Shown: piece after piece, positions 1 through 5,419 of the stretch
Position numbering within the stretch: the first letter of the stretch is position 1
Layout: each line of letters opens with the position of its first letter
Assembly: GCA_902475455.1 (NCBI GenBank)
Contig: CABRZO010000155.1
Span: 1 to 5,980 of the forward strand
From: an uncultured Eubacteriales bacterium
Lineage (GTDB): Bacteria; Bacillota; Clostridia; Oscillospirales; Oscillospiraceae
Reading direction: 5' to 3'
DNA: 5,980 bases
Translations under genes and position numbers: made by a program
Notes under the pieces: model-generated
The model's input: the letters and a program-made list of their open reading frames with translations, nothing else
The model's database searches: none
Told to the model about the DNA's origin: nothing

Positions 1-477
1 GTTGCTGCCTGCGATGCCCTGAGGCCGCACCAGCAGCAGCTCCGTGGTGCCGCCGGACAGGTGCCAGGTCAAAAAAGGCTGGTCCAGCAGCTCGGGCCAC
101 CCTGCACTCCAGCAGGCGGCGGCCACATGACCCTGCTGATGGGAGCAGCCGAAGAAGGGCACCCCCAGTACGTCAGAGAGCACCCGGGCCTGGGACTCCC
201 CCGCCAGAAAGCAGGGCATATAGGAGCCCTCCACCGCCCGAGGGGCGGTGCTGGCTCCCACGGCGGCCAGGTCTTGCAGCATTCCCGCCTCCCGGAGCCG
301 GGTGATCTGGCCCGGCAGCCGGCGCACATGCTGATAGAGGGCGTCGCTCTGCCGCAGGCCCAGGGCTCCCTCCGGCACATCCAACAGCCGTCCAGCGTTG
401 AGGCCGGTGCCGTCGGAGCGGTAGACAGCGGCGGAGGTGGTGTAGTTGCTGGTGTCCAGCCCCAGAACCGCGGTCAT
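1..477 (-). CDS. TsaD/Kae1-like (glycoprotease M22 family) protein, 3' end beyond the window
   Basis: The frame is open from an ATG at 477 to the window edge, giving 159 codons without a stop; TsaD-type proteins are about 330 residues, so roughly the N-terminal half is present. Visible motifs fit the ASKHA ATPase fold of TsaD/Kae1: a phosphate-binding start LGLDTSNYTTSAA (residues 5-17), the paired metal-binding histidines HQQGH (113-117, HxxxH as in TsaD), and a second phosphate loop HLSGGTTELLLV (139-150). TsaD itself makes the threonylcarbamoyl modification (t6A) of tRNA. This protein has DTSNYTTS where bona fide TsaD has ETSCDETA, and PRAVEGSYMP at 79-88 where TsaD has a glycine-rich PG segment. 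I therefore read it as the divergent clostridial paralogue usually annotated 'O-sialoglycoprotein endopeptidase', whose substrate I cannot state. Its ATG shares four bases (ATGA) with the nusB stop and has only a weak GGGGA upstream, so translation is probably coupled to nusB. Confidence 0.85.
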   Translation of the reverse strand, partial: MTAVLGLDTSNYTTSAAVYRSDGTGLNAGRLLDVPEGALGLRQSDALYQHVRRLPGQITRLREAGMLQDLAAVGASTAPRAVEGSYMPCFLAGESQARVLSDVLGVPFFGCSHQQGHVAAACWSAGWPELLDQPFLTWHLSGGTTELLLVRPQGIAGSN

Positions 478-923
478 TCCCCGCACTCGGAGCGGACGAA
501 GGAGCCCAGGATGCCGTTGATGAAGGAGACCACCTTATCGTCCTCATAGTGCTTGGCGATCTCCACCGCCTCGTTGATGGCGGCCCCGTTGGGCACCTCG
601 GGCAGGTAGAGAATCTCGAACATGGCCACCCGCATGATGGCGGTGGCTACCCGGGGCAGCCGGTTGAACTTCCAGCCCACCGCGTAGCGCTCGATGTCCC
701 GGTCCAGCTCGTAGCCGTGGCGGCTCACTCCCTCAACCACGGTGCGGATATACTGGAGCTGCTCCTGGTTGGGATATTCTTTATAGAGCTCGTCCGCCTC
801 CGCCATGTCGGCAAAGTAGTCCTGGCTCAGTTTTTTCTCCAGGAATTCTTCCACGGAGCAGCCGCAGTAGCCCAACTCATAGGCCAAATGTACGGCGATC
901 TCTCTGGCTGCTGTTCTGGTCAT
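474..923 (-). CDS. nusB: transcription antitermination factor NusB
   Basis: This encodes a 149-residue all-helical NusB, close to the usual family length. With NusE (ribosomal protein S10) NusB binds the boxA RNA of rRNA operons, and with the other Nus factors it prevents premature termination. Family hallmarks seen are the N-terminal AREIAVHLAYEL helix, the IERYAVGWKFNRLPRVATAI segment in the middle, and the C-terminal core MFEILYLPEVPNGAAINEAV followed by EIAKHYEDDKVVSFINGILG. I chose the ATG at 923 because a GGGGGA ribosome site (930-935) lies 6 bases upstream and the protein then begins MTRTAAREIA like other NusB proteins. An in-frame ATG at 965 would add 14 residues but has no ribosome site and lies inside a leader hairpin. 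The gene has its own promoter (994-1022) and overlaps the next gene by ATGA. In B. subtilis nusB also follows an Asp23/Gls24 gene (yqhY). Confidence 0.95.
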   Translation of the reverse strand: MTRTAAREIAVHLAYELGYCGCSVEEFLEKKLSQDYFADMAEADELYKEYPNQEQLQYIRTVVEGVSRHGYELDRDIERYAVGWKFNRLPRVATAIMRVAMFEILYLPEVPNGAAINEAVEIAKHYEDDKVVSFINGILGSFVRSECGE

Positions 924-939
924 GTTGTTTCCCCCATTC

Positions 940-967
940 CCATGGTATATAGCATTTATATACATGG
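940..967 (-). promoter_or_regulatory. hairpin in the nusB leader, just before the ribosome site
   Basis: CCATGGTATATA (940-951) and TATATACATGG (957-967) pair as an 11-bp stem with one bulged base (945) and a 5-base loop (952-956). In the nusB transcript it ends about 5 bases before the GGGGGA ribosome site, so it could affect ribosome access. No known riboswitch or protein-binding leader is recognised. The stem is AT-rich and weak, so a function is only possible. Confidence 0.4.
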
Positions 968-972
968 TTTAT

Positions 973-990
973 TCAAATCTCTAAATTTGA
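973..990. promoter_or_regulatory. inverted repeat at the predicted nusB transcription start
   Basis: TCAAAT (973-978) and ATTTGA (985-990) are perfect 6-bp arms separated by 6 bases. They sit directly downstream of the nusB -10 element (994-999) and span the expected transcription start near 987. That is where a repressor operator would lie, but the repeat is short and in AT-rich DNA, so it may be chance. Confidence 0.3.
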
Positions 991-993
991 TAT

Positions 994-1022
994 ATTATAC
1001 ACTTTTTTCCCGCAGTTGAAAA
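994..1022 (-). promoter_or_regulatory. housekeeping-type promoter of nusB
   Basis: On the minus strand a perfect TATAAT -10 (994-999) follows a TTTTCA -35 (1017-1022, four of six matches to TTGACA) with a 17-base spacer. It lies between the terminator of the Asp23-family gene and nusB, and the predicted start near 987 gives a leader of about 65 bases. This fits a vegetative sigma-A promoter, as expected for nusB. Confidence 0.65.
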
Positions 1023-1039
1023 GACTTACGGCCAAGAAA

Positions 1040-1065
1040 GCGGGGTGGCTGTTGAGCCACCCCGC
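1040..1065 (-). terminator. Rho-independent terminator after the Asp23-family gene
   Basis: GCGGGGTGGCT (1040-1050) and AGCCACCCCGC (1055-1065) form a perfect 11-bp GC-rich stem around a 4-base loop. It begins about 30 bases past the stop at 1095. On the minus strand the stem is followed by TTTCTT, a short U-rich tail; the plus side has no T run, so it is oriented to end the Asp23-family transcript. Confidence 0.75.
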
Positions 1066-1094
1066 AGAAGTCACTGAATATACAGCGTTTCAGC

Positions 1095-1460
1095 TTACTT
1101 ATCAAAGGCGATGCCGGAGACATGGACATTGACCGCCCCCACATTGAGGCCGATCACCGACTCCACACTGGTCATCACGGCCTCCTGGACGTTCTTGGCC
1201 ACGGCCTGGATGTTGATGCCGAACTTCACCAGCAGCGACAGGTCGATATCCAGCCGGTCCTCCTCACTGTGAAGGCGGATGGCCCGGGAGAGGTTCTTCT
1301 TGCCCGCGATGCCGGCGATATCGCTGCCCAGATTGGACAGCCCTGCGACACCCTCCACCTCGACGGCGGCCACAGCGGCCACGGTGCAGATGGCCTCCTG
1401 GGAGATGTGGACATTGCTCTGGCCCTGGATGTGAGTGACATATTCTTTGTTCTCGCTCAT
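1095..1460 (-). CDS. Asp23/Gls24 family protein (YqhY-like by position)
   Basis: This is a 121-residue protein of the Asp23/Gls24 family, widespread in Firmicutes and linked to envelope stress or, for YqhY in B. subtilis, to control of fatty-acid synthesis. Family features are ISQEAICTVAAVAAVEVEGV (residues about 19-38), the following GLSNLG, a polar middle, then LDIDLSLLVKFGINI and AVAKNVQEAVMTSVESVIGL (about 84-103) and the closing AVNVHVSGIAF. There is no signal peptide or membrane segment. The ATG at 1460 has a strong AGGAGGG site (1469-1475) 8 bases upstream. The frame runs on to a further ATG at 1625, but that extension crosses the promoter and the upstream terminator and is not protein-like. 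The gene sits between spoIIIAH and nusB, like yqhY in B. subtilis, but appears to be a single-gene unit with its own promoter and terminator. The exact role is not known from the sequence. Confidence 0.92.
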   Translation of the reverse strand: MSENKEYVTHIQGQSNVHISQEAICTVAAVAAVEVEGVAGLSNLGSDIAGIAGKKNLSRAIRLHSEEDRLDIDLSLLVKFGINIQAVAKNVQEAVMTSVESVIGLNVGAVNVHVSGIAFDK

Positions 1461-1500
1461 GGTGGATGCCCTCCTGCTATTGATTCCAATACTTTGTTTT

Positions 1501-1528
1501 ATTGTAACACAAGAAGCAAAAAAAACAA
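1501..1528 (-). promoter_or_regulatory. extended -10 promoter of the Asp23-family gene
   Basis: On the minus strand TACAAT (-10, 1501-1506) is preceded by TG one base upstream (1508-1509), making an extended -10 element. TTGTTT (-35, 1523-1528) lies 16 bases further up, inside an 8-base T run. It follows the spoIIIAH terminator and precedes the strong ribosome site at 1469-1475. It looks like a vegetative sigma-A promoter, so this gene need not depend on the sporulation operon. Confidence 0.7.
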
Positions 1529-1564
1529 GTGATTTCTCACCCTGAGCATGGAAATTTGAATGGG

Positions 1565-1602
1565 AAAGCCCTCCTCCCGCGCAGCTGCGGGAGGAGGGCT
1601 TT
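1565..1602 (-). terminator. terminator of the spoIIIA operon
   Basis: Arms at 1565-1580 and 1587-1602 form a perfect 16-bp GC-rich stem with a 6-base loop, about 20 bases past the spoIIIAH stop. The minus-strand tail is only TTT before CCC, whereas the plus-strand tail is five T. It may therefore work in both directions; no plus-strand gene lies upstream of it, so its job should be to end spoIIIA transcription. Confidence 0.75.
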
Positions 1603-1621
1603 TTCAGCTTCGGCAGAAACG

Positions 1622-2206
1622 TCACCCTTCGGCGGCGTCCATTACCTTGACCTGATCCGCGGAAAAGGAGGTCTGGCCCAGCACAATGTCGGTGATTTTG
1701 GCCACGTCGGCGGCCTGGAGTCCCTCCTCCGGCGCCGCTACCACTACGCTGACGCTGTTATCCCCGATGTAGGCCACGCAGTCCTCATAGCCCTTGGCGG
1801 CCACCAGGTTTTCAATCTCCGATTCGGCGGTGGTGGCATTGGCCATGGCGGTGATGCTCTCGCTGGCGGAGGCGATGGCCGCCTCATCGGCGTTGGGATC
1901 GTCCACCGTAGCCTGCAGAATGGCCAGGGCCTCGTCCCGAGCCTCCTGGCGGGAGAGCCGGGCGGCGTCAAAATAGTCCTCCTGGGGCACCTCGGACACC
2001 GTCTCAATGCTCTCCGAATCCGAGGTAGCGGTGGTCACATCATCCTGGGTCCCCACCAGCTCTGCCTCCCCCAAGGTCTTGGTTTCCGAGGGTAGGTCGG
2101 TGGAGGCGGCGGTGTCCCGCTGCCCGTAGGACCAGTTCAGATAGACCGCCACGCAGACGAACAGAACGATGGCCGCCACGACCGCGTTTCTTTTCCATAC
2201 TTTCAT
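1622..2206 (-). CDS. spoIIIAH: stage III sporulation protein AH
   Basis: This encodes a 194-residue bitopic membrane protein (B. subtilis SpoIIIAH is 218). The N-terminus MKVWKRNAVVAAIVLF...YLNWSYG is characteristic: a basic start, one membrane helix at about residues 8-24, then the YLNWSY signature. A Ser/Thr/Glu-rich linker follows (about 30-80), and the C-terminal ring-building (YscJ-like) domain starts near 84 with RLSRQEARDEALAILQ and includes AKGYEDCVAYIGD and VVVAAPEEGL. From B. subtilis it is known that this domain binds forespore SpoIIQ across the space between the two membranes. It is the last gene of the operon, 11 bases after spoIIIAG. The start is odd: ATGAAAG is duplicated in tandem, and an out-of-frame ATG at 2213 is better spaced from the degenerate AGAAAGTGA ribosome site than the true ATG at 2206. 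The conserved N-terminus supports 2206. Confidence 0.95.
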   Translation of the reverse strand: MKVWKRNAVVAAIVLFVCVAVYLNWSYGQRDTAASTDLPSETKTLGEAELVGTQDDVTTATSDSESIETVSEVPQEDYFDAARLSRQEARDEALAILQATVDDPNADEAAIASASESITAMANATTAESEIENLVAAKGYEDCVAYIGDNSVSVVVAAPEEGLQAADVAKITDIVLGQTSFSADQVKVMDAAEG

Positions 2207-2213
2207 CTTTCAT
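2200..2213 (-). repeat. 7-base tandem duplication at the spoIIIAH start
   Basis: On the minus strand ATGAAAG occurs twice back to back (2213-2207 and 2206-2200). Because the unit is 7 bases the two ATGs are in different frames; only the second opens spoIIIAH. The first opens a 57-codon frame ending at a TGA near 2040 that has no protein-like features. Confidence 0.8.
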
Positions 2214-2217
2214 ACAC

Positions 2218-2727
2218 TCACTTTCTCTGACAGATTGAAATTTGATCCGAGCTGAGCCCGGTGATCGCCGAAACCGCCTGAAGCACCTCCAATTTTACAC
2301 TGGCATTTCCCGCCCCCTCACAGACCACCAGAGCCCCTTTGAACTCCGGATAGATGGTTTTGACGCTGACCGCCTCCTCCGTGCCGCTGCCGGTGGACAC
2401 GATCACCGTCTCCCGGTCGCTGGAGGTGCCCTCGGAGGTGTCCTGGGCCAGGATATCCTCTCCGCTGGAGTGCAGGGAGAGCACCACCGTGACCTCCCCT
2501 ACTCCGTTGATCTCCGAGAGGGCCGACTCCAGCCGGCGCTCCAGCTCCTCCAGGTCGAAGGTCTGCCCGTTCTCCTCCGGCTGAGTTGCCGCCTGGATCT
2601 GGCTGCTCTGGCCGCCCCCTTTCACAGGCAGCAGCATCAGCACCACCCCCAGGCACAGGATCAGGGCCACAAACTTGTATTTGCCCAGCACACGCTGTAG
2701 TTTGGCAAAGTCGATTTTTCCGTTCAA
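2218..2727 (-). CDS. spoIIIAG: stage III sporulation protein AG
   Basis: This encodes a 169-residue protein, shorter than B. subtilis SpoIIIAG (229). It has a cytoplasmic start, one membrane helix at about residues 19-34 (FVALILCLGVVLMLLP), a polar linker, then a ring-building domain from about 55: DLEELERRLESALSEINGVG, followed by EVTVVLSLHSSGED, an extended polar strand region, and EFKGALVVCEGAG. The end VSAITGLSSDQISI is typical of the family. In B. subtilis this protein forms a large ring in the space between the two forespore membranes, the core of the channel. The start is TTG at 2727, overlapping the spoIIIAF stop as TTGA; it has a near-perfect GAGGAGG site (2735-2741) 7 bases upstream and gives the expected N-terminus. 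The next ATG-type start would remove part of the membrane helix. Confidence 0.95.
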   Translation of the reverse strand: MNGKIDFAKLQRVLGKYKFVALILCLGVVLMLLPVKGGGQSSQIQAATQPEENGQTFDLEELERRLESALSEINGVGEVTVVLSLHSSGEDILAQDTSEGTSSDRETVIVSTGSGTEEAVSVKTIYPEFKGALVVCEGAGNASVKLEVLQAVSAITGLSSDQISICQRK

Positions 2728-3215
2728 GACGCCGCCTCCTCATAGGTGATGTGTTCCCTGGGAATGCCCAACTCCTCCTGGATGAGGTTGGACAGGGCCT
2801 CCCGATCCTGCTGTGATATTGCGCCCTGAAGCACCGCTTCGGCGGGCACCGGAAGCCCCTCCTCCGTCCACTCACAGGTGACACTGGCTGTCAGCGACAA
2901 TCCCATCTCCTCCGCCTGTGTCACAATATATTCCGAGGCCCGCTGGGACATGATTGTTTCCAGATAACTTTCGTTGGTCTCCTCCAGATCCTCAGAAAAG
3001 ACGGTGACCGATGCCAGCTCGTCGCTGAGCCCGCCGGTGATCCAGTCGGGCAGCCCAGAGGCCAGCGGAGACACCACCACCAGAAAGAGCACCAGCCCCG
3101 CCGCCAGCCGGACCACCCCCCGCACCGGCCCCTTGGGGGAAGCCGCCTCCAAAATACTCAGCAGCAGCGCCGCCGCCAGGATAGATAAAATCCAGTTTCT
3201 GACCGCCTCTGTCAT
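2724..3215 (-). CDS. spoIIIAF: stage III sporulation protein AF
   Basis: This encodes a 163-residue membrane protein (B. subtilis about 206). Two N-terminal membrane helices lie at about residues 8-23 (WILSILAAALLLSI) and 37-52 (LAAGLVLFLVVVSPLA), separated by a short PKGPVRGVVR loop. The remaining C-terminal part is soluble and contains a ring-building-type fold, with LTASVTCEWTEEGLP and the end ISQQDREALSNLIQEELGIP. In the SpoIIIA complex it is one of three ring-domain proteins (AF, AG, AH) of the mother cell-forespore channel. The ATG at 3215 overlaps the spoIIIAE stop by ATGA and is preceded by GGCGGTGAT, close to the ideal ribosome site. Confidence 0.93.
   Translation of the reverse strand: MTEAVRNWILSILAAALLLSILEAASPKGPVRGVVRLAAGLVLFLVVVSPLASGLPDWITGGLSDELASVTVFSEDLEETNESYLETIMSQRASEYIVTQAEEMGLSLTASVTCEWTEEGLPVPAEAVLQGAISQQDREALSNLIQEELGIPREHITYEEAAS
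2735..2741 (-). promoter_or_regulatory. strong ribosome site fixing the TTG start of spoIIIAG
   Basis: GAGGAGG on the minus strand lies 7 bases before the TTG at 2727, inside the end of spoIIIAF. Its strength and spacing support the rare start codon and may offset its low efficiency. Confidence 0.75.
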
Positions 3216-4321
3216 GGCATCACCGCCGAAATCGTAGAAATCAGGGACAGCAGCGTAATGAGAGCGCAGGCTCCCGCCATGCCCATCACCAGGGCAAACA
3301 CACTGCTCAGGTCCTGGATCAGCCGGGAGGCCGGGTGATCCGACAGGGTGGCGCTCAAGGCGGCGGAGAGTTTATAGAGCAAGAACTGGATCCCCAGCCG
3401 CAAAAAGGGCACTGCACAGAACCCCAGCACCCCCACCACCCCAAAGATGCCCACGGAATTCCGGAGGACGGAGGCTCCGGAGAACACCGCCTCAGTGGCG
3501 TCGGACAGGATACCTCCCACCACCGGGATCATGCCGGAGATGGCCAGATGGGCCGCCTTTAGCGCCGTGGCGTCCGCTGCCGAGGACACGCTGCCCGCAA
3601 TGGCCAGATAGCCGGTATAGGCCAGCAAAATGGCGGTGAGGGCGGTGACAATGCACCAGCGCAGCAGCTTGCACAGGGGCTGGAGCCGGGCGTTTTCCAG
3701 GGCCGCTGAGGCCACGCATCCCGCCGCATAGGCGTAGGTCATGGGCAACAGCACCCGGCTGATGAGCCGGGTCAAGAAGTTGGAGAACAGCAAGGTGACC
3801 GCCTGCCGGACCGGGGCGGAGGTGACGTTTCCGCTGGCTACCGAGGCCATGGTCATGGTGGGGATCAGCACGGTGGTAAAATCCGCCAAACTCTGAATGG
3901 TCTCCCGGCCCAGGCCGATGAGGGAATTCATATCCCCCAGGGCCACCAGCGCCACCCCGCCGGCCCCGGCCAGATGGACGGCCTGGGCACTCATACCCCC
4001 GGCGCTCTCCCCCAACGAACCGGCCAGGGAGCAGAACAGCACGATGAGCAGCAGCGCTCCGGCGCTGCGCACCGAGGAGACAAAAATATCCCGCAAGCTC
4101 TCCAGCACCGATTCCTTCAGTCGCTCCAACCCCTGACCTAAATCCGTCAGCTCCAGGGCTCCCACCCCATCCAGGCTGTCCGGGGCCGCCTCCTCCAAGC
4201 TGGAGGTATCCAGACTGGCACGCTGCTCCTCCTCCAGGCTGTCCTCCGCCCGGGCCCAGGGCACCAGCAGCGCCAACAGCAGCACCGGCAGCAGCAACAG
4301 CCGGAGTGTCTTTTGTCTCAT
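3212..4321 (-). CDS. spoIIIAE: stage III sporulation protein AE
   Basis: This encodes a 369-residue polytopic membrane protein (B. subtilis 399). A signal peptide is visible: basic MRQKTLR, a leucine-rich core, and ARA at 23-25 as the likely cleavage site. An acidic stretch follows (26-60), then about seven hydrophobic segments near 84-102, 115-133, 148-165, 187-206, 221-243, 290-316 and 338-366. The segment ISGMIPVVGGILSDATEAVF (261-280) is the most family-like. In B. subtilis SpoIIIAE is essential for the channel and probably part of its export platform. I chose the ATG at 4321 because it overlaps the spoIIIAD stop by ATGA, has GGAGGG about 10 bases upstream and starts directly at the signal peptide; an upstream in-frame start at 4378 would add 19 non-conserved residues inside spoIIIAD. 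Confidence 0.94.
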   Translation of the reverse strand: MRQKTLRLLLLPVLLLALLVPWARAEDSLEEEQRASLDTSSLEEAAPDSLDGVGALELTDLGQGLERLKESVLESLRDIFVSSVRSAGALLLIVLFCSLAGSLGESAGGMSAQAVHLAGAGGVALVALGDMNSLIGLGRETIQSLADFTTVLIPTMTMASVASGNVTSAPVRQAVTLLFSNFLTRLISRVLLPMTYAYAAGCVASAALENARLQPLCKLLRWCIVTALTAILLAYTGYLAIAGSVSSAADATALKAAHLAISGMIPVVGGILSDATEAVFSGASVLRNSVGIFGVVGVLGFCAVPFLRLGIQFLLYKLSAALSATLSDHPASRLIQDLSSVFALVMGMAGACALITLLSLISTISAVMP

Positions 4322-4710
4322 GCCATCAGCCCTCCGATCAGTTCCATGACCCGGCGCAGCAGGGGCAAAATGGCACACAGGGCGGCAAAGGTGCCCGCCA
4401 ATTCACAGCACAAGGCCACAGTGCCCTCCCCGGCATCCCGGCAGATCTGGCTAGTGAGCCGGGACAGGATGGCGATGACCACCACCTTGTAGACCGGCCC
4501 CACTAAGGTCTCATCCAGGCCGGCGTAGCCCGTCAGCACCTCCAGCCCCTCCCGGACCTGGGAGAAGGCGCTGAGCATCAGCACCAGCACCACGCCGCCG
4601 GTGACCACTCCCAGCACCAGAGACAGCTCCGGCACATACCGCCGCAGGGCCAGGGCGCAGACACTGCCCACCGCCGCCGCGCAGCCCGCCCGGAGTACCA
4701 GGTCGATCAT
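4318..4710 (-). CDS. spoIIIAD: stage III sporulation protein AD
   Basis: This encodes a 130-residue integral membrane protein, near the B. subtilis length of 133. Hydrophobic segments lie at about residues 5-22, 30-48, 72-85 and 97-117. The family pattern is seen in YVPELSLVLGVVTGGVVLVL and in VVVIAILSRLTSQICRDAGE followed by LAGTFAALCAILPLLRRVMEL. SpoIIIAC and SpoIIIAD are related small membrane proteins, and both are thought to belong to the membrane platform of the SpoIIIA complex. The gene overlaps spoIIIAC and spoIIIAE by ATGA at both ends. Its own ribosome site is weak, so its translation is probably coupled to spoIIIAC. Confidence 0.94.
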   Translation of the reverse strand: MIDLVLRAGCAAAVGSVCALALRRYVPELSLVLGVVTGGVVLVLMLSAFSQVREGLEVLTGYAGLDETLVGPVYKVVVIAILSRLTSQICRDAGEGTVALCCELAGTFAALCAILPLLRRVMELIGGLMA

Positions 4711-4901
4711 AGCTCAAACAGGGTCTGGACCAGATCGAACAGGTCGGCAATCTGGCGCACCACCAGCATCAGCACCACCACCAGCCCCGCCAGGGTGGTC
4801 ATGGTGGCCTGCTCCTCCCGACCCGACCGGGCCAGCACCTGGTTGAGCACCGACACCACAATGCCGATGGCGGCAATTTTAAAAATCAGACTCACATCCA
4901 T
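4707..4901 (-). CDS. spoIIIAC: stage III sporulation protein AC
   Basis: This encodes a 64-residue protein, matching the very small size of the family (about 65-68), with two membrane helices: MDVSLIFKIAAIGIVVSVLN (1-20) and the region MTTLAGLVVVLMLVV (34-48), joined by the polar LARSGREEQA loop. It is a component of the mother-cell SpoIIIA complex. The ATG at 4901 is chosen because a purine-rich ribosome site with GAGG at 4910-4913 lies 8 bases upstream and the protein then has the family start MDVSLIFKIA. The same frame reads on upstream into spoIIIAB for 24 more residues, but that part is Gly/Arg-rich and not family-like. It lies 17 bases after the spoIIIAB stop and overlaps spoIIIAD by ATGA. 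Confidence 0.94.
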   Translation of the reverse strand: MDVSLIFKIAAIGIVVSVLNQVLARSGREEQATMTTLAGLVVVLMLVVRQIADLFDLVQTLFEL

Positions 4902-4918
4902 AGGTTTTTCCTCTCTCC

Positions 4919-5419
4919 TCAGTACAGCATCACCACCGCCAGCACCCCGGCGGACAGCCCCAGCACCGACCACATCCGGCCCAGCCGGGTCTTTTCCTCC
5001 TCCGCCCGGACCAGATGTTCCTCCAGTCGGCTCCGGGCCGCCTCCAGCGCCGGGCGCTGCTGGGCCACGTCATAGCGGCCGATCACCGCCCCCAAAGCAG
5101 CCACCGTCCGCTGCTCCTCCTGGCTGAGGGGGAGCGACGATGAGGCCAGCGCCCCGGTCCAGGCCGGCTCCAGCCGTTCCTCCCGGCCCAGCCGGTCCAG
5201 GCAATTGCGGGCCATCTCCTGCAGCGGCGGCTCCAGGGCGAGCCGCTCCAGGAAAGCCGGGGTGGTCTCCCCCAGCTGGCAGAGCATCCGCTCCCCCTCC
5301 AGCACCCCCCGGTGCCAGGCCTCCAGGCAGTCCAGCCGCCGACGGTACCAGCCCGCCCGCTGGAACCCGCACCAGCTCAGGCCGCAGAACACCGCCAGAG
5401 CACCCAGCGCTTTCAGCAT
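4919..5419 (-). CDS. spoIIIAB: stage III sporulation protein AB
   Basis: This encodes a 166-residue protein (B. subtilis about 171) with a hydrophobic helix at each end, near residues 2-19 (LKALGALAVFCGLSW) and 149-166 (WSVLGLSAGVLAVVML), and a helical soluble middle. The family signature LGAVIGRYDVAQQ (about 109-121) is followed by a long charged helix (LEAARSRLEEHLVRAEEEKT) leading into the last membrane segment. Known structural work relates the SpoIIIAB soluble domain to GspF-type proteins of type II secretion, consistent with a platform partner of the SpoIIIAA ATPase. The ATG at 5419 overlaps the end of spoIIIAA by 7 bases and has a GGAGGAG ribosome site just upstream, within spoIIIAA. 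Confidence 0.93.
   Translation of the reverse strand: MLKALGALAVFCGLSWCGFQRAGWYRRRLDCLEAWHRGVLEGERMLCQLGETTPAFLERLALEPPLQEMARNCLDRLGREERLEPAWTGALASSSLPLSQEEQRTVAALGAVIGRYDVAQQRPALEAARSRLEEHLVRAEEEKTRLGRMWSVLGLSAGVLAVVMLY

Noticed and set aside
549..1019. Long open frame on the plus strand opposite nusB, and other plus-strand frames throughout
   Set aside because: They mirror well-supported minus-strand genes, are rich in His/Gly/Pro/Arg as expected of shadows in GC-rich DNA, and lack ribosome sites and recognisable domains.
1461..1625. N-terminal extension of the Asp23-family protein to an ATG at 1625
   Set aside because: It would translate through the operon terminator and the promoter of the same gene; the strong ribosome site at 1469-1475 points to 1460.
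2040..2213. 57-codon out-of-frame ORF starting at the decoy ATG before spoIIIAH
   Set aside because: It is Arg/Gly-rich with no domain or membrane pattern and is fully explained as a byproduct of the duplicated ATGAAAG.
1551..2245. Recurring word GAAATTTGA at 1551-1559 and 2237-2245, with AAATTTGA again at 983-990, each upstream of a gene start
   Set aside because: One copy lies in conserved spoIIIAG codons and the positions relative to promoters differ, so a shared operator is not supported.
2728..3215. Internal promoter within spoIIIAF for spoIIIAG-AH, as reported in B. subtilis
   Set aside because: I looked for sigma-E or sigma-G type elements on the minus strand and found none convincing; weak sites cannot be excluded by eye.
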